Positions 5,775 through 12,129 of a stretch of DNA of 12,571 nt are shown here, piece by piece (within the stretch, counting starts at the first letter, position 1; the number at the start of each line of letters is the position of its first letter). The stretch comes from an uncultured Bacteriovorax sp. (lineage in GTDB: Bacteria > Bdellovibrionota > Bacteriovoracia > Bacteriovoracales > Bacteriovoracaceae): the NCBI GenBank assembly GCA_943914745.1, contig CALUDF010000052.1, positions 1-12,571 of the forward strand, written 5' to 3'. The notes under the pieces are model-generated. The model saw only the letters and a program-made list of their open reading frames with translations. It had not been told where the DNA came from and did not search any database. The position numbers and the translations under genes were made by a program.

Positions 5775-6629
5775 ATGAGTACAAAAAAGCATTTAGAAAA
5801 ATTCATTAATGATGTCGACCGCCATGACATTTTTACTCTTTCCGGCTCACTCGCCTACACGACAGCGCTTGCATTAGCGCCTTTCATCCTCATCTTGTTG
5901 TCAATTGCCTCATTTCTAACTCCCGAAATCCAGGAAAAAATCTATTTGCAACTGGCGAGCTCCGTTGGAGAAAAGGCCGGACAAACAGTGATTGATATCG
6001 TCCACAATACTAAAGAGAACTCTTCTTTTTCTGGTCTCTCAGGAATCATTGGTTTTGTTATTCTGGTGGTCTCTGCTTCTGCCATTTTCGTGCAACTAAG
6101 GGTGGCCTTGAACAAAATTAATGACCATGACACCAGTAAGGATAAAACTGGACTATGGATTTTTCTTAAAGATCGTTTTCTTTCCATGGGACTTGTTTTT
6201 GGTTTTGCTTTTCTCTCAATTGTTTCATTGATTGCCTCCACCGCCATTTCCGTTGTGTTTAAAGGTGGCGAAGGCATTTTCTGGCAAGGGGTCACTCTTC
6301 TCGTAAACCTTGTCATTTTCGCCATTCTTTTTACTGCAATCTATAAAGTTATTCCCTCTGATCGCCTCGATTGGAGACGATGCCGGATCTCTGGGATTGT
6401 GAGTGCACTATTTTATTTAATTGGGAAAAACCTTATCAGTCTCTATATCGCGCATGCTGGATTGGAATCTTCTTACGGAGCGGCCGGATCTCTTGTCGCT
6501 TTTTTAGTTTGGGTTTATTACAGCTCTTTGACTTTGCTTATTAGCTACGAATTCACCCGCAATATGGTTTTATATAAGGACATTCAAGAAAAACTAACGA
6601 GTACAAAAAAAGAAGAGAGGGTCGCATGA
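5775..6629 (+). CDS. YihY/BrkB-family inner-membrane protein
   Basis: This 284-residue protein belongs to the YihY/virulence factor BrkB family of inner-membrane proteins, whose transport or other activity is not settled (older annotation as RNase BN was wrong). The N-terminus has the family pattern HDIFTLSGSLAYTTALALAPFIL (17-39), and the last third has YGAAGSLVAFLVWVYYSS (234-251), the most conserved motif. About six membrane segments are visible: 29-48, 88-108, 136-160, 171-191, 204-226 and 236-257. A charged tail of about 25 residues follows. The start at 5775 lacks a Shine-Dalgarno sequence; the frame is open from an ATG at 5736, but that extension lies in the hairpin and does not resemble the family. 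The end overlaps the next gene in an ATGA junction. Family identity is secure. Confidence 0.93.
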   Translation: MSTKKHLEKFINDVDRHDIFTLSGSLAYTTALALAPFILILLSIASFLTPEIQEKIYLQLASSVGEKAGQTVIDIVHNTKENSSFSGLSGIIGFVILVVSASAIFVQLRVALNKINDHDTSKDKTGLWIFLKDRFLSMGLVFGFAFLSIVSLIASTAISVVFKGGEGIFWQGVTLLVNLVIFAILFTAIYKVIPSDRLDWRRCRISGIVSALFYLIGKNLISLYIAHAGLESSYGAAGSLVAFLVWVYYSSLTLLISYEFTRNMVLYKDIQEKLTSTKKEERVA

Positions 6630-6850
6630 TAAAAGCTAACGATAAAAAAAGCAGGCGTGACAATAAAGAAGATCATCCAGATATTTCTCACATCCCCAAT
6701 GATCAGCCGATCCCCTCTCCTTACCCGGATAAAGGACCTGCTGAAATACCAGTAGATGAGCCAAACACTCCTGGCCCTAGCCCAAAAGATCCACCTATAA
6801 AGGAGCCTAATCGCAACCCCAGTATTCGTGTTCTGAATATTCCTTTATGA
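6626..6850 (+). CDS. Small proline-rich hypothetical protein
   Basis: This 74-residue protein has no hydrophobic segment. The first 18 residues are basic and charged; the rest is rich in Pro, Asp and Glu with repeated short units such as PDKGPAEIPVDEPNTPGPSP, so it is probably disordered. Its ATG overlaps the stop of the YihY-family gene (ATGA) with GAGAGGG upstream, so it is translated by coupling and is very likely real. Small proline-rich proteins of this kind sit beside envelope-stress genes in many proteobacteria, but no named family can be given. It might be a soluble partner of the membrane protein; that is inference from the coupling. Confidence 0.75.
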   Translation: MIKANDKKSRRDNKEDHPDISHIPNDQPIPSPYPDKGPAEIPVDEPNTPGPSPKDPPIKEPNRNPSIRVLNIPL

Positions 6851-6851
6851 G

Positions 6852-6870
6852 AATGAGATGACTCCTCATT
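6852..6870. terminator. Short hairpin between convergent genes
   Basis: AATGAG (6852-6857) and CTCATT (6865-6870) form a 6-bp stem in the 18-base gap between the proline-rich gene and the convergent OmpA-domain gene, overlapping the latter's stop codon. On the plus strand ACTCTTTTGG follows. It may act weakly for both genes; the stem is short. Confidence 0.35.
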
Positions 6871-7489
6871 ACTCTTTTGGAACTTTACTTTCATCTACGC
6901 GAACTTCAATTTCCACTCTTCTGTTTTGTTGTCTTCCATTTCCTGTATTATTGTCTGCCACAGGATTGCTTGGGCCTTTCCCATAAGAGGCCATGGTTGA
7001 TTCAGGAAGCCCAGAAGCTACAAGTTGCTCTTTGACAGCCCTTGCCCTTTTTTCAGAAAGCGCTTCATTGATGGCCAAGGTCCCAGTGCTATCCGTATAA
7101 CCATTAATTGTGAGAACATTCTCCGGGTATTTTTTCATAATGTCGGCCATTTGCTGCAAATTAGTTCTTGCTTGGGGCTTTAAATCAGCTCTGCCCGTAT
7201 CAAAGAGAATGTCGCTCTTTAGTTTGGTGATAAGGCCTTCATCTGTGCGTTTGGTCTCAGCGATTTGCTTAAGCTCTCTAGCTTGCTTATCCATGCGGCT
7301 CCCAATAAGGGCTCCGGTCACTCCACCAACGCCAGCTCCAATGATTGCGCCTTTCTCTTTTCCAATCACAGCGCCCACTGCGCCACCGGCAACAGCACCT
7401 ATCGCCGTTCCTCGGTAAGCATTTTTCTTTTCACTGCTGGCACAACCGGCAATTAAAACTAAAATAAGAAGAAGATTTATCATTTTCAT
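6869..7489 (-). CDS. Outer-membrane lipoprotein with glycine zipper and OmpA peptidoglycan-binding domain
   Basis: This 206-residue protein begins with a lipoprotein signal whose lipobox is LIAGC (12-16; Cys16 is lipidated), followed by Ala-Ser, which favours the outer membrane. Residues 27-64 form a glycine-zipper region (repeated GAVAGG, GAIIGAGVGG). The OmpA C-terminal domain spans about 92-197: ILFDTGRADL (94-103), INGYTDSTG (128-136), SEKRARAVKEQL (145-156) and QQNRRVEIEV (187-196). Asp133 and Arg148 are the likely contacts for the diaminopimelate of peptidoglycan. The layout is that of YiaD and related proteins, which tether the outer membrane to the wall. The start overlaps the stop of the 59-residue gene upstream (ATGA) with AAGG five bases before. 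It is last in a minus-strand unit with a BON-domain gene, fitting an envelope-stability role. Confidence 0.95.
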   Translation of the reverse strand: MKMINLLLILVLIAGCASSEKKNAYRGTAIGAVAGGAVGAVIGKEKGAIIGAGVGGVTGALIGSRMDKQARELKQIAETKRTDEGLITKLKSDILFDTGRADLKPQARTNLQQMADIMKKYPENVLTINGYTDSTGTLAINEALSEKRARAVKEQLVASGLPESTMASYGKGPSNPVADNNTGNGRQQNRRVEIEVRVDESKVPKE

Positions 7490-7665
7490 TTTGCCCTTGC
7501 CTCTGATGAGTGCGCTTTCACTCGTTGTCCTCTCCCTTGCCCATTATTCTTTTTTAAGTGCTTGCTTAATCCTTGAATCTCTCCAGGAGCTTTGCTTTGG
7601 TTGGGCATCTTATCCATAAGCCTTCTTTCTTTTTGCTTATTGGCCTCTGCTTTTTTTTCTTTCAT
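7486..7665 (-). CDS. 59-residue basic, hydrophilic protein coupled to the OmpA lipoprotein
   Basis: The minus strand reads ATG at 7665 to TGA at 7486 without interruption, giving 59 residues starting MKEKKAEANKQKERRL and ending SSEARAK. It has a strong ribosome site, GGAGG, five bases before the ATG; it begins 13 bases after the stop of the BON gene; and its TGA overlaps the ATG of the lipoprotein gene. These signals make a real gene much more likely than a chance frame. The protein is rich in Lys, Arg, Gln and Gly with no hydrophobic segment and no Cys, so it should be soluble, strongly basic and perhaps disordered or nucleic-acid binding. I recognise no family. It could serve mainly to couple translation of the lipoprotein. 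Confidence 0.8.
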   Translation of the reverse strand: MKEKKAEANKQKERRLMDKMPNQSKAPGEIQGLSKHLKKNNGQGRGQRVKAHSSEARAK

Positions 7666-7677
7666 TTTTTCCTCCGT

Positions 7678-7905
7678 TTATTGGACGACTTTCACCGTCA
7701 GTTCATTTTCTACATCATCGACACCTGGAAGGTCTCTGATTGCAGATTCAATAAAATCCAAAGATTCCTTAGTGTCGACAACACCAGTTAGTCTTACGAT
7801 GCCATCATGAACGTGGACATCAATTCCACTTTCATCACCGACAGCGCGGTAAATATCTTTTCTTATTTGTTCATTTGATTTAATTACGATGTTTCTCTCA
7901 GTCAT
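7678..7905 (-). CDS. Single BON-domain protein without signal peptide
   Basis: The 75-residue product is one BON domain: NEQIRKDIYRAVGDESGIDVHVHDGIVRLTGVV, then DTKESLDFIESAIRDLPGVDDVENELTV. This is the alpha-beta fold of OsmY and related proteins, thought to bind membranes or phospholipid; the VRLTG and LPGVDDVEN elements are clear. Unlike OsmY, which has two domains and a signal peptide, this one starts directly with the domain, so it probably stays in the cytoplasm unless it is recruited. The start at 7905 is set by GGAGG seven bases upstream; a longer in-frame start at 7938 has no support. The 59-residue gene follows after 13 bases, making a three-gene unit with the OmpA lipoprotein. An osmotic or envelope-stress role is inferred from family and context. 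Confidence 0.92.
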   Translation of the reverse strand: MTERNIVIKSNEQIRKDIYRAVGDESGIDVHVHDGIVRLTGVVDTKESLDFIESAIRDLPGVDDVENELTVKVVQ

Positions 7906-7968
7906 GAATGAACCTCCGTTAATGAAATAATAAAGCAAAACTCAAGCCATACTTTTATGCGTTGGGTA

Positions 7969-8217
7969 TTATTTGGCGTTTTTCATTTCTCTTAAGCAAT
8001 CATTGTATAAAGGACTTTCCTTAGTGACTGTTTTTCCCTCTCGGTCAATACAGCTAACATCCGGGTTTTCTGCCCCGGAAACGACGCGGTCACTATTTTG
8101 CTTTGGTTGAGGTGCTGTTTTTTTGATTTCTGTTTTTTTTGAATCAGGATGAGTTGTATTTGCCTGAACGCTCACATCTAAGACAAAAAGCATTGCAATG
8201 AGAGTAAAAAATTTCAT
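7969..8217 (-). CDS. Small secreted protein with two cysteines, family not recognised
   Basis: This 82-residue protein has a signal peptide, with a hydrophobic core at 3-17 and likely cleavage after VQA at residue 19. The mature part begins with a Lys/Thr/Pro-rich linker to about 45, then a compact C-terminal stretch with Cys56 and Cys74 (DVSCIDREG and YNDCLREMK), which could form one disulfide in the periplasm. The start at 8217 has AGGGGA four bases upstream. It lies 63 bases before the BON gene in the same direction and may head that unit, although the gap could hold a separate promoter. The 174-base region upstream separates it from the divergent lipoprotein gene. The function is unknown. 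Confidence 0.75.
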   Translation of the reverse strand: MKFFTLIAMLFVLDVSVQANTTHPDSKKTEIKKTAPQPKQNSDRVVSGAENPDVSCIDREGKTVTKESPLYNDCLREMKNAK

Positions 8218-8354
8218 AAAGTCCCCTATGAATAAGTTATGACCTTGCGTCTAACCTAATTAAGAGCAAACTCTATGCCGTCATCTTTTTCTACTCAGAA
8301 TGCCTTTCTACTATGGGAAAAATTGTTTCAAAATTCCTCCCCCACGCACGAAAG

Positions 8355-8373
8355 TTAAAGAGATTATCTTTAA
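8355..8373. promoter_or_regulatory. Inverted repeat upstream of the lipoprotein gene
   Basis: TTAAAGA (8355-8361) and TCTTTAA (8367-8373) form a perfect 7-bp inverted repeat around a 5-base centre, ending 18 bases before the ATG at 8392. GATAAA at 8379-8384 could be a -10 box, which would start the transcript at about the ATG. It could be an operator; the AT-rich context makes chance possible. Confidence 0.3.
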
Positions 8374-8391
8374 AATCCGATAAATTCTCCA

Positions 8392-9753
8392 ATGAAAATG
8401 ATGCAAAAGTTCCTGTTCATATTAAGCTTTTTTATCCTCGTTGCCTGCCAAACGACTCTCAACAGGCATCTAGCTGCTGATTATCACATATCAAACAGCG
8501 CTCAGCAGTTGGTTGACTGGGAGACCCTCTCTAATGGTGCAGGAATTAGGTCAAACGAGCTTATCCGAGTAGAACACTACGAAATCCCTTTAAGGCTGCT
8601 TGAAAAAGACTTTGAAGAAAGCCTTGATCTCAATATAAAAAATTCTCTCTTTTTTACAAAAGATGGAGAAACATACGTGCGCTGGATGATCAATCCGGAG
8701 GACTCGAAGTGGCATCTGGAAGTCAAAGAATTCTTACAAAAACACAAAATCGACAGTGAGCCTAAAAAATTCTTCGATGGTTACATGACAGCTTCCCGCT
8801 CAATGATTTTGGTCAATCCAATTAATGGTGCAAGTTTTTCACTAAAAGTTTCCACCAATCAAACAGGTGGACAATGGACTGATAAAAAGCAAACGTGGAT
8901 CGATGCCAAACAAGTGCGAAACATGAACCGTTACCTAAAGGAGACTTTTCCTAAAGTCGAGAATTCAACATTCATTATCATGGACGAACCACTCGCCCTG
9001 GGAATTAAAGATCTCGATCACGGCATGATCATGCGCTCACTCAATGACCTTCCAGAAGATACTCATTACTATCTTCCTGCCTTTTCAGCTCTCCATGAAA
9101 CAACGGGAGTTGCCATTGCAAAACTCAATGGCTCAACTAACCCTGTTAGTTTTTGGAATAAGCACCTCAATGAACCCATAGCCCGGGCCATGGCCGATTT
9201 TTTTGCGGCAACTGGTGCGTGGTACGACTCCCCTCATGCTCAAAACTTTTTAGTGGAGCTGGATAAGGACATGAAGCCGACTGGCCGAATCGTCCTCAGA
9301 GACTTAGGCGATACTTTTTTGTTGGAAGACTTTGTTAAAAACACCAAGTTTGCATGGCTTGCTGAGAGATGGAATCCAAAATATCTTCAGCAAGGGAAAA
9401 TCACAACAGGCATTGGTCTTCTTCATGGAAATAACCCTCCAAGCTGGATGACCGGCACTGAGTATAAAGAATATCAATGGGGATTCTATAAAACATTTGA
9501 ATCGCGCTTTGCTGAAATAACCGGTATTCCCTACAATGAACTCTTAAAAACCGACTCAAGAGAAAGGGTATGGTCATACGCCCAAAAAACTTATAAGGCT
9601 GACTCCCCCTCATGGAAAAAATTTATTCAATATGCCAACTGCCTAAATGGCGAACTTAAAACTTTGACAGGTGAAAATTGCCCAGAACTTTTTTTAAAAA
9701 AGGTTCAAAACTTCAACTGTGTCAGGGCCGCAAACGCCATCATTGCCCATTAA
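8392..9753 (+). CDS. Large lipoprotein with distant IucA/IucC- or kinase-like motifs
   Basis: The 453-residue product begins with a lipoprotein signal: a hydrophobic core at 7-17 and lipobox LVAC with Cys19, followed by Gln, suggesting outer-membrane sorting. The rest is soluble. Two stretches recall the core of NIS siderophore synthetases (IucA/IucC): YMTASRSMILVNPINGASF followed by SLKVS (131-154; Lys152), and SPHAQNFLVEL with GRIVLRDLGDTF (280-309), giving His282, Gln284, Asn285, Arg303, Asp304 and Asp307 in the H-x-Q-N ... R-D-x-x-D arrangement. The second also resembles the catalytic and metal-binding segments of kinase-like folds. The usual Ser-x-Arg-Thr motif is only partly kept. Cys417, Cys430 and Cys443 lie near the C-terminus. 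No clear Shine-Dalgarno sequence precedes the ATG. It could instead be an unrelated lipoprotein; the motif reading is tentative. Confidence 0.7.
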   Translation: MKMMQKFLFILSFFILVACQTTLNRHLAADYHISNSAQQLVDWETLSNGAGIRSNELIRVEHYEIPLRLLEKDFEESLDLNIKNSLFFTKDGETYVRWMINPEDSKWHLEVKEFLQKHKIDSEPKKFFDGYMTASRSMILVNPINGASFSLKVSTNQTGGQWTDKKQTWIDAKQVRNMNRYLKETFPKVENSTFIIMDEPLALGIKDLDHGMIMRSLNDLPEDTHYYLPAFSALHETTGVAIAKLNGSTNPVSFWNKHLNEPIARAMADFFAATGAWYDSPHAQNFLVELDKDMKPTGRIVLRDLGDTFLLEDFVKNTKFAWLAERWNPKYLQQGKITTGIGLLHGNNPPSWMTGTEYKEYQWGFYKTFESRFAEITGIPYNELLKTDSRERVWSYAQKTYKADSPSWKKFIQYANCLNGELKTLTGENCPELFLKKVQNFNCVRAANAIIAH

Positions 9754-9785
9754 TCAAGTAACATTTCTGTGACTATGAATTTGTG

Positions 9786-9823
9786 CGTATTCACTATGCT
9801 AATACGTCTAACGCTTATATAAT
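9786..9823 (+). promoter_or_regulatory. Candidate dppA promoter with an inverted repeat
   Basis: A perfect TATAAT at 9818-9823 stands 27 bases before the ATG at 9851. No good -35 box lies at 17 bases. Instead CGTATT (9786-9791) and AATACG (9801-9806) form a 6-bp inverted repeat at about the -35 region, which could be an activator or repressor site. Confidence 0.5.
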
Positions 9824-9850
9824 TTTTCCTTTTGCCTGGAGTTTATCAAC

Positions 9851-11449
9851 ATGCTTAAAACCACTCTTTTTCTCAGTCTCCTCACATTTGCGCCCATGAA
9901 TGTCTTTGCTAAAACATTCGTCAATTGCTCTGAAGCCTCGCCTACATCTTTTAACCCTCAAGTCGTCATAGATGCTCCTTCATATAACGCCTCGGCAATC
10001 ACTCTTTACAGTAAGCTCATGCGCTTCGAGCTTGGGACAACTAAAATGATTCCGGGTCTTGCTGAATCTTATACGATTTCTAAAGACGAAAAAACTTACA
10101 CTTTTAAATTGCGCCGTGGAGTCAAATTTCATTCAACCAGTTATTTTAAACCCTCTCGCGAATTCAATGCTGATGACGTCCTCTTCTCTATCAATCGCCA
10201 AAGGCAAAAAGATCACCCTTTTCACTCAGTCAGTGGTGGCGTCTACACTCAATATGAAAACAATATCAAAGACAACATCAAAGACGTTGTCGCCATCGAT
10301 CCCTACACCGTGCAGATCACACTCAATGAAGTGCAAGCGCCATTCCTCGCCTACATGGCGGGAAATTACATGAGTGTTCTTTCTGCTGAGTACGGTGAAA
10401 AACTCGCAAAAGAAAACCGCAAGCAAGACATGGATCAATTTCCCATTGGCACAGGGCCTTTTGCTTTTGTCTCATACGTGAAAGATAGTCTTATCCGCTA
10501 CGTTGCTCATCCTGATTATTGGGACAAGGCAAGCTTTAAGGGCAAGGCCGAAAACCGTATTGATAAATTAATTTTTGCCATCACTCCCGACCAAACTGTT
10601 CGCTACCAAAAACTAAAAGCGAAAGAATGTCATTTCGTCACTCTTCCATCTATCAGCGATCTGGATGATATGCGCGCCAACAAAAACGTATTGGTCTTAA
10701 GCCAGGAAGGATTAAACGTTGGCTATCTTGCCATGAACACGACTAAAAAGCCTTTCGATAATGCTTTAGTTAGGCGTGCAGTCAATCACGCTCTCAATAG
10801 AAAACTCTATATCGATGCCATCTATCACGGCACAGGGATCGTAGCGACAAACCCAGTCCCTCCTGCTCTTTGGTCATATGATAAAACATTAAAAGATTAT
10901 GATTACAATCCTGAGAAGGCCCGCGCTCTTTTAAAACAAGCCGGACTTCCCGATGGCTTTGAAACTGAAATGATCACTTTGCCTGTCACTCGTCCTTATA
11001 ATCCTGATGGGAAAAAAATGGGAGAACTGATGCAGGCCGATTTGGCAAAAGTCGGAATCAAAGTGAAACTCGTCAGTTTTGACTGGCCGACATTCTTAAA
11101 GAAGTCCCGCTCAGGCGATCAACAAATGATTCAGTTTGGTTGGACTGGCAACAATGACCCGGATACTTTCCTGAATGATCTTTTAAGTTGCGCAAGTGTG
11201 GAATCAGGAAACAACGCAGCCAGGTGGTGTAATGAAAAATTCAACGAGCTCATCCTACAAGCAAGGCGAGTGACTGATCAGAAAAAGCGCACTGACCTTT
11301 ATAAAAAAGCTCAAAAAATCTTTAAAGAAGAGGCCCCATGGGTGACCATCGCTCATGCCAAGGTCTTTAGGGTAATGGATAAGAGTGTCGCTAATTTCAA
11401 GATTGATCCATTTGGATATGATTATTTTGACCAAGTTGAACTTAAATAA
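9851..11449 (+). CDS. dppA: DppA-like periplasmic dipeptide-binding protein (SBP family 5)
   Basis: This 532-residue protein has a signal peptide (1-20, cleavage after VFA) and is close to E. coli DppA, the periplasmic receptor that feeds dipeptides, and heme, to an ABC importer. Diagnostic segments are VNCSEASPTSFNPQ (24-37), MIPGLAESYTISKDEKTYTF (66-85), RGVKFHS (89-95), PIGTGPFAF (198-206), AITPDQTVRY (243-252), GLNVGYLAMNT (287-297) and VTRPYNPDGKKMGELMQADL (379-398). Cys pairs 26/260 and 447/460 match the two DppA disulfides. Arg381 matches the E. coli Arg that holds the peptide carboxylate, but the Asp that holds the amino group (Asp408 there) appears to be Asn434 here, next to a one-residue deletion. 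GGAG lies nine bases before the ATG. No permease or ATPase gene is adjacent. Confidence 0.95.
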   Translation: MLKTTLFLSLLTFAPMNVFAKTFVNCSEASPTSFNPQVVIDAPSYNASAITLYSKLMRFELGTTKMIPGLAESYTISKDEKTYTFKLRRGVKFHSTSYFKPSREFNADDVLFSINRQRQKDHPFHSVSGGVYTQYENNIKDNIKDVVAIDPYTVQITLNEVQAPFLAYMAGNYMSVLSAEYGEKLAKENRKQDMDQFPIGTGPFAFVSYVKDSLIRYVAHPDYWDKASFKGKAENRIDKLIFAITPDQTVRYQKLKAKECHFVTLPSISDLDDMRANKNVLVLSQEGLNVGYLAMNTTKKPFDNALVRRAVNHALNRKLYIDAIYHGTGIVATNPVPPALWSYDKTLKDYDYNPEKARALLKQAGLPDGFETEMITLPVTRPYNPDGKKMGELMQADLAKVGIKVKLVSFDWPTFLKKSRSGDQQMIQFGWTGNNDPDTFLNDLLSCASVESGNNAARWCNEKFNELILQARRVTDQKKRTDLYKKAQKIFKEEAPWVTIAHAKVFRVMDKSVANFKIDPFGYDYFDQVELK

Positions 11450-11462
11450 GAGAGGAAATTAA

Positions 11463-11933
11463 ATGAAGAGCTTTAATCCCGAAACTGATTTAAAATTCGA
11501 ACGCCTCGTTGATCTCACTCCAGCACAACTTTTTGCCGGCTGGACGACACCTTCGCTTCTTACAAAATGGTTTACTCCCTCACCATGGAAAACCATTGAG
11601 GCCAGCGTGGATCTAAGACCTGGAGGAAAATTTCACACCGTCATGCAATCTCCTGAAGGCCAAAATTTTCCCAATACTGGATGCTATCTGGAAATTGAAA
11701 AAGACCACAAGATCGTCTGGACGTCGGCCATGACTTCTGAGTTTCATCCAAGCAATGATGATTTTCCCATCACACTTCATGTGATTTTTGAAAAACAAGG
11801 CCCACAAACAAAATACACGGCCTATGCTCTTCATAAAAACGCTGAAGACAAAAAAAAGCACCAAGACATGGGCTTTGAAAATGGCTGGGGACTTGCCCTT
11901 GATCAATTAATTGCACTGACAAAAAGTCTCTAA
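11463..11933 (+). CDS. AHSA1/SRPBCC-family START-like protein
   Basis: This 156-residue protein fits the AHSA1/SRPBCC (START-like) family, whose members bind hydrophobic ligands or, rarely, act on them. The N-terminal pattern LKFERLVDLTPAQLFAGWTTPSLLTKWFTPSP (10-41) and then VDLRPGGKFHTVM (49-61), GCYLEIEKDHKIVWTSAM (72-89) and the final helix MGFENGWGLALDQLIAL (136-152) are all typical. The whole length is one domain with no signal peptide or membrane segment, so it is cytoplasmic. It starts 13 bases after dppA with GAGAGGA upstream and ends before a strong terminator, so it is probably co-transcribed with dppA. No functional link between the two is evident, and the ligand is unknown. Confidence 0.92.
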   Translation: MKSFNPETDLKFERLVDLTPAQLFAGWTTPSLLTKWFTPSPWKTIEASVDLRPGGKFHTVMQSPEGQNFPNTGCYLEIEKDHKIVWTSAMTSEFHPSNDDFPITLHVIFEKQGPQTKYTAYALHKNAEDKKKHQDMGFENGWGLALDQLIALTKSL

Positions 11934-11947
11934 TCACTCACCCAGAA

Positions 11948-11987
11948 TGAAGGTCCTGTGGCAGAGCATGGGCCTTCAATTGTTTTT
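11948..11987 (+). terminator. Rho-independent terminator after the dppA/AHSA1 unit
   Basis: TGAAGGTCC (11948-11956) pairs with GGGCCTTCA (11970-11978) over nine positions with one T-G wobble, around a 13-base loop, followed by ATTGTTTTT. It starts 15 bases after the AHSA1 stop codon and separates this unit from the ParB-family gene. Confidence 0.85.
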
Positions 11988-12129
11988 AAACAAATCTCCT
12001 TTTTTCGCATCCCAAACACTCCTAAAATAGGTTCAGATGTCAGACATTTTTTAACTAATTTCCCTGACAGTTAAGCGCTCTTTTGGCACTCTTTTTCCTC
12101 ACACACAACACACTTTTTTGGAGACATTC

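Noticed and set aside
7110..7456. Plus-strand frames of 63 and 102 codons over the OmpA lipoprotein gene
   Set aside because: They are antisense shadows of a well-supported gene and show no ribosome site or domain.
7573..7810. Two overlapping 72-codon plus-strand frames with hydrophobic, Phe/Ser-rich products
   Set aside because: They are antisense to the BON and 59-codon genes; the hydrophobic composition comes from the complement of Lys-rich codons.
12038..12069. Inverted repeat TGTCAG/CTGACA upstream of the ParB-family gene
   Set aside because: Only six bases per arm with a 20-base gap; too short to separate from chance, and it does not resemble the 16-bp parS site.
12084..12099. Sigma-54-like promoter before the ParB-family gene (TGGCAC, five bases, TTCCT)
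   Set aside because: The -24 box is perfect but the essential GC of the -12 box is CC, and no enhancer-binding regulator or site is visible.
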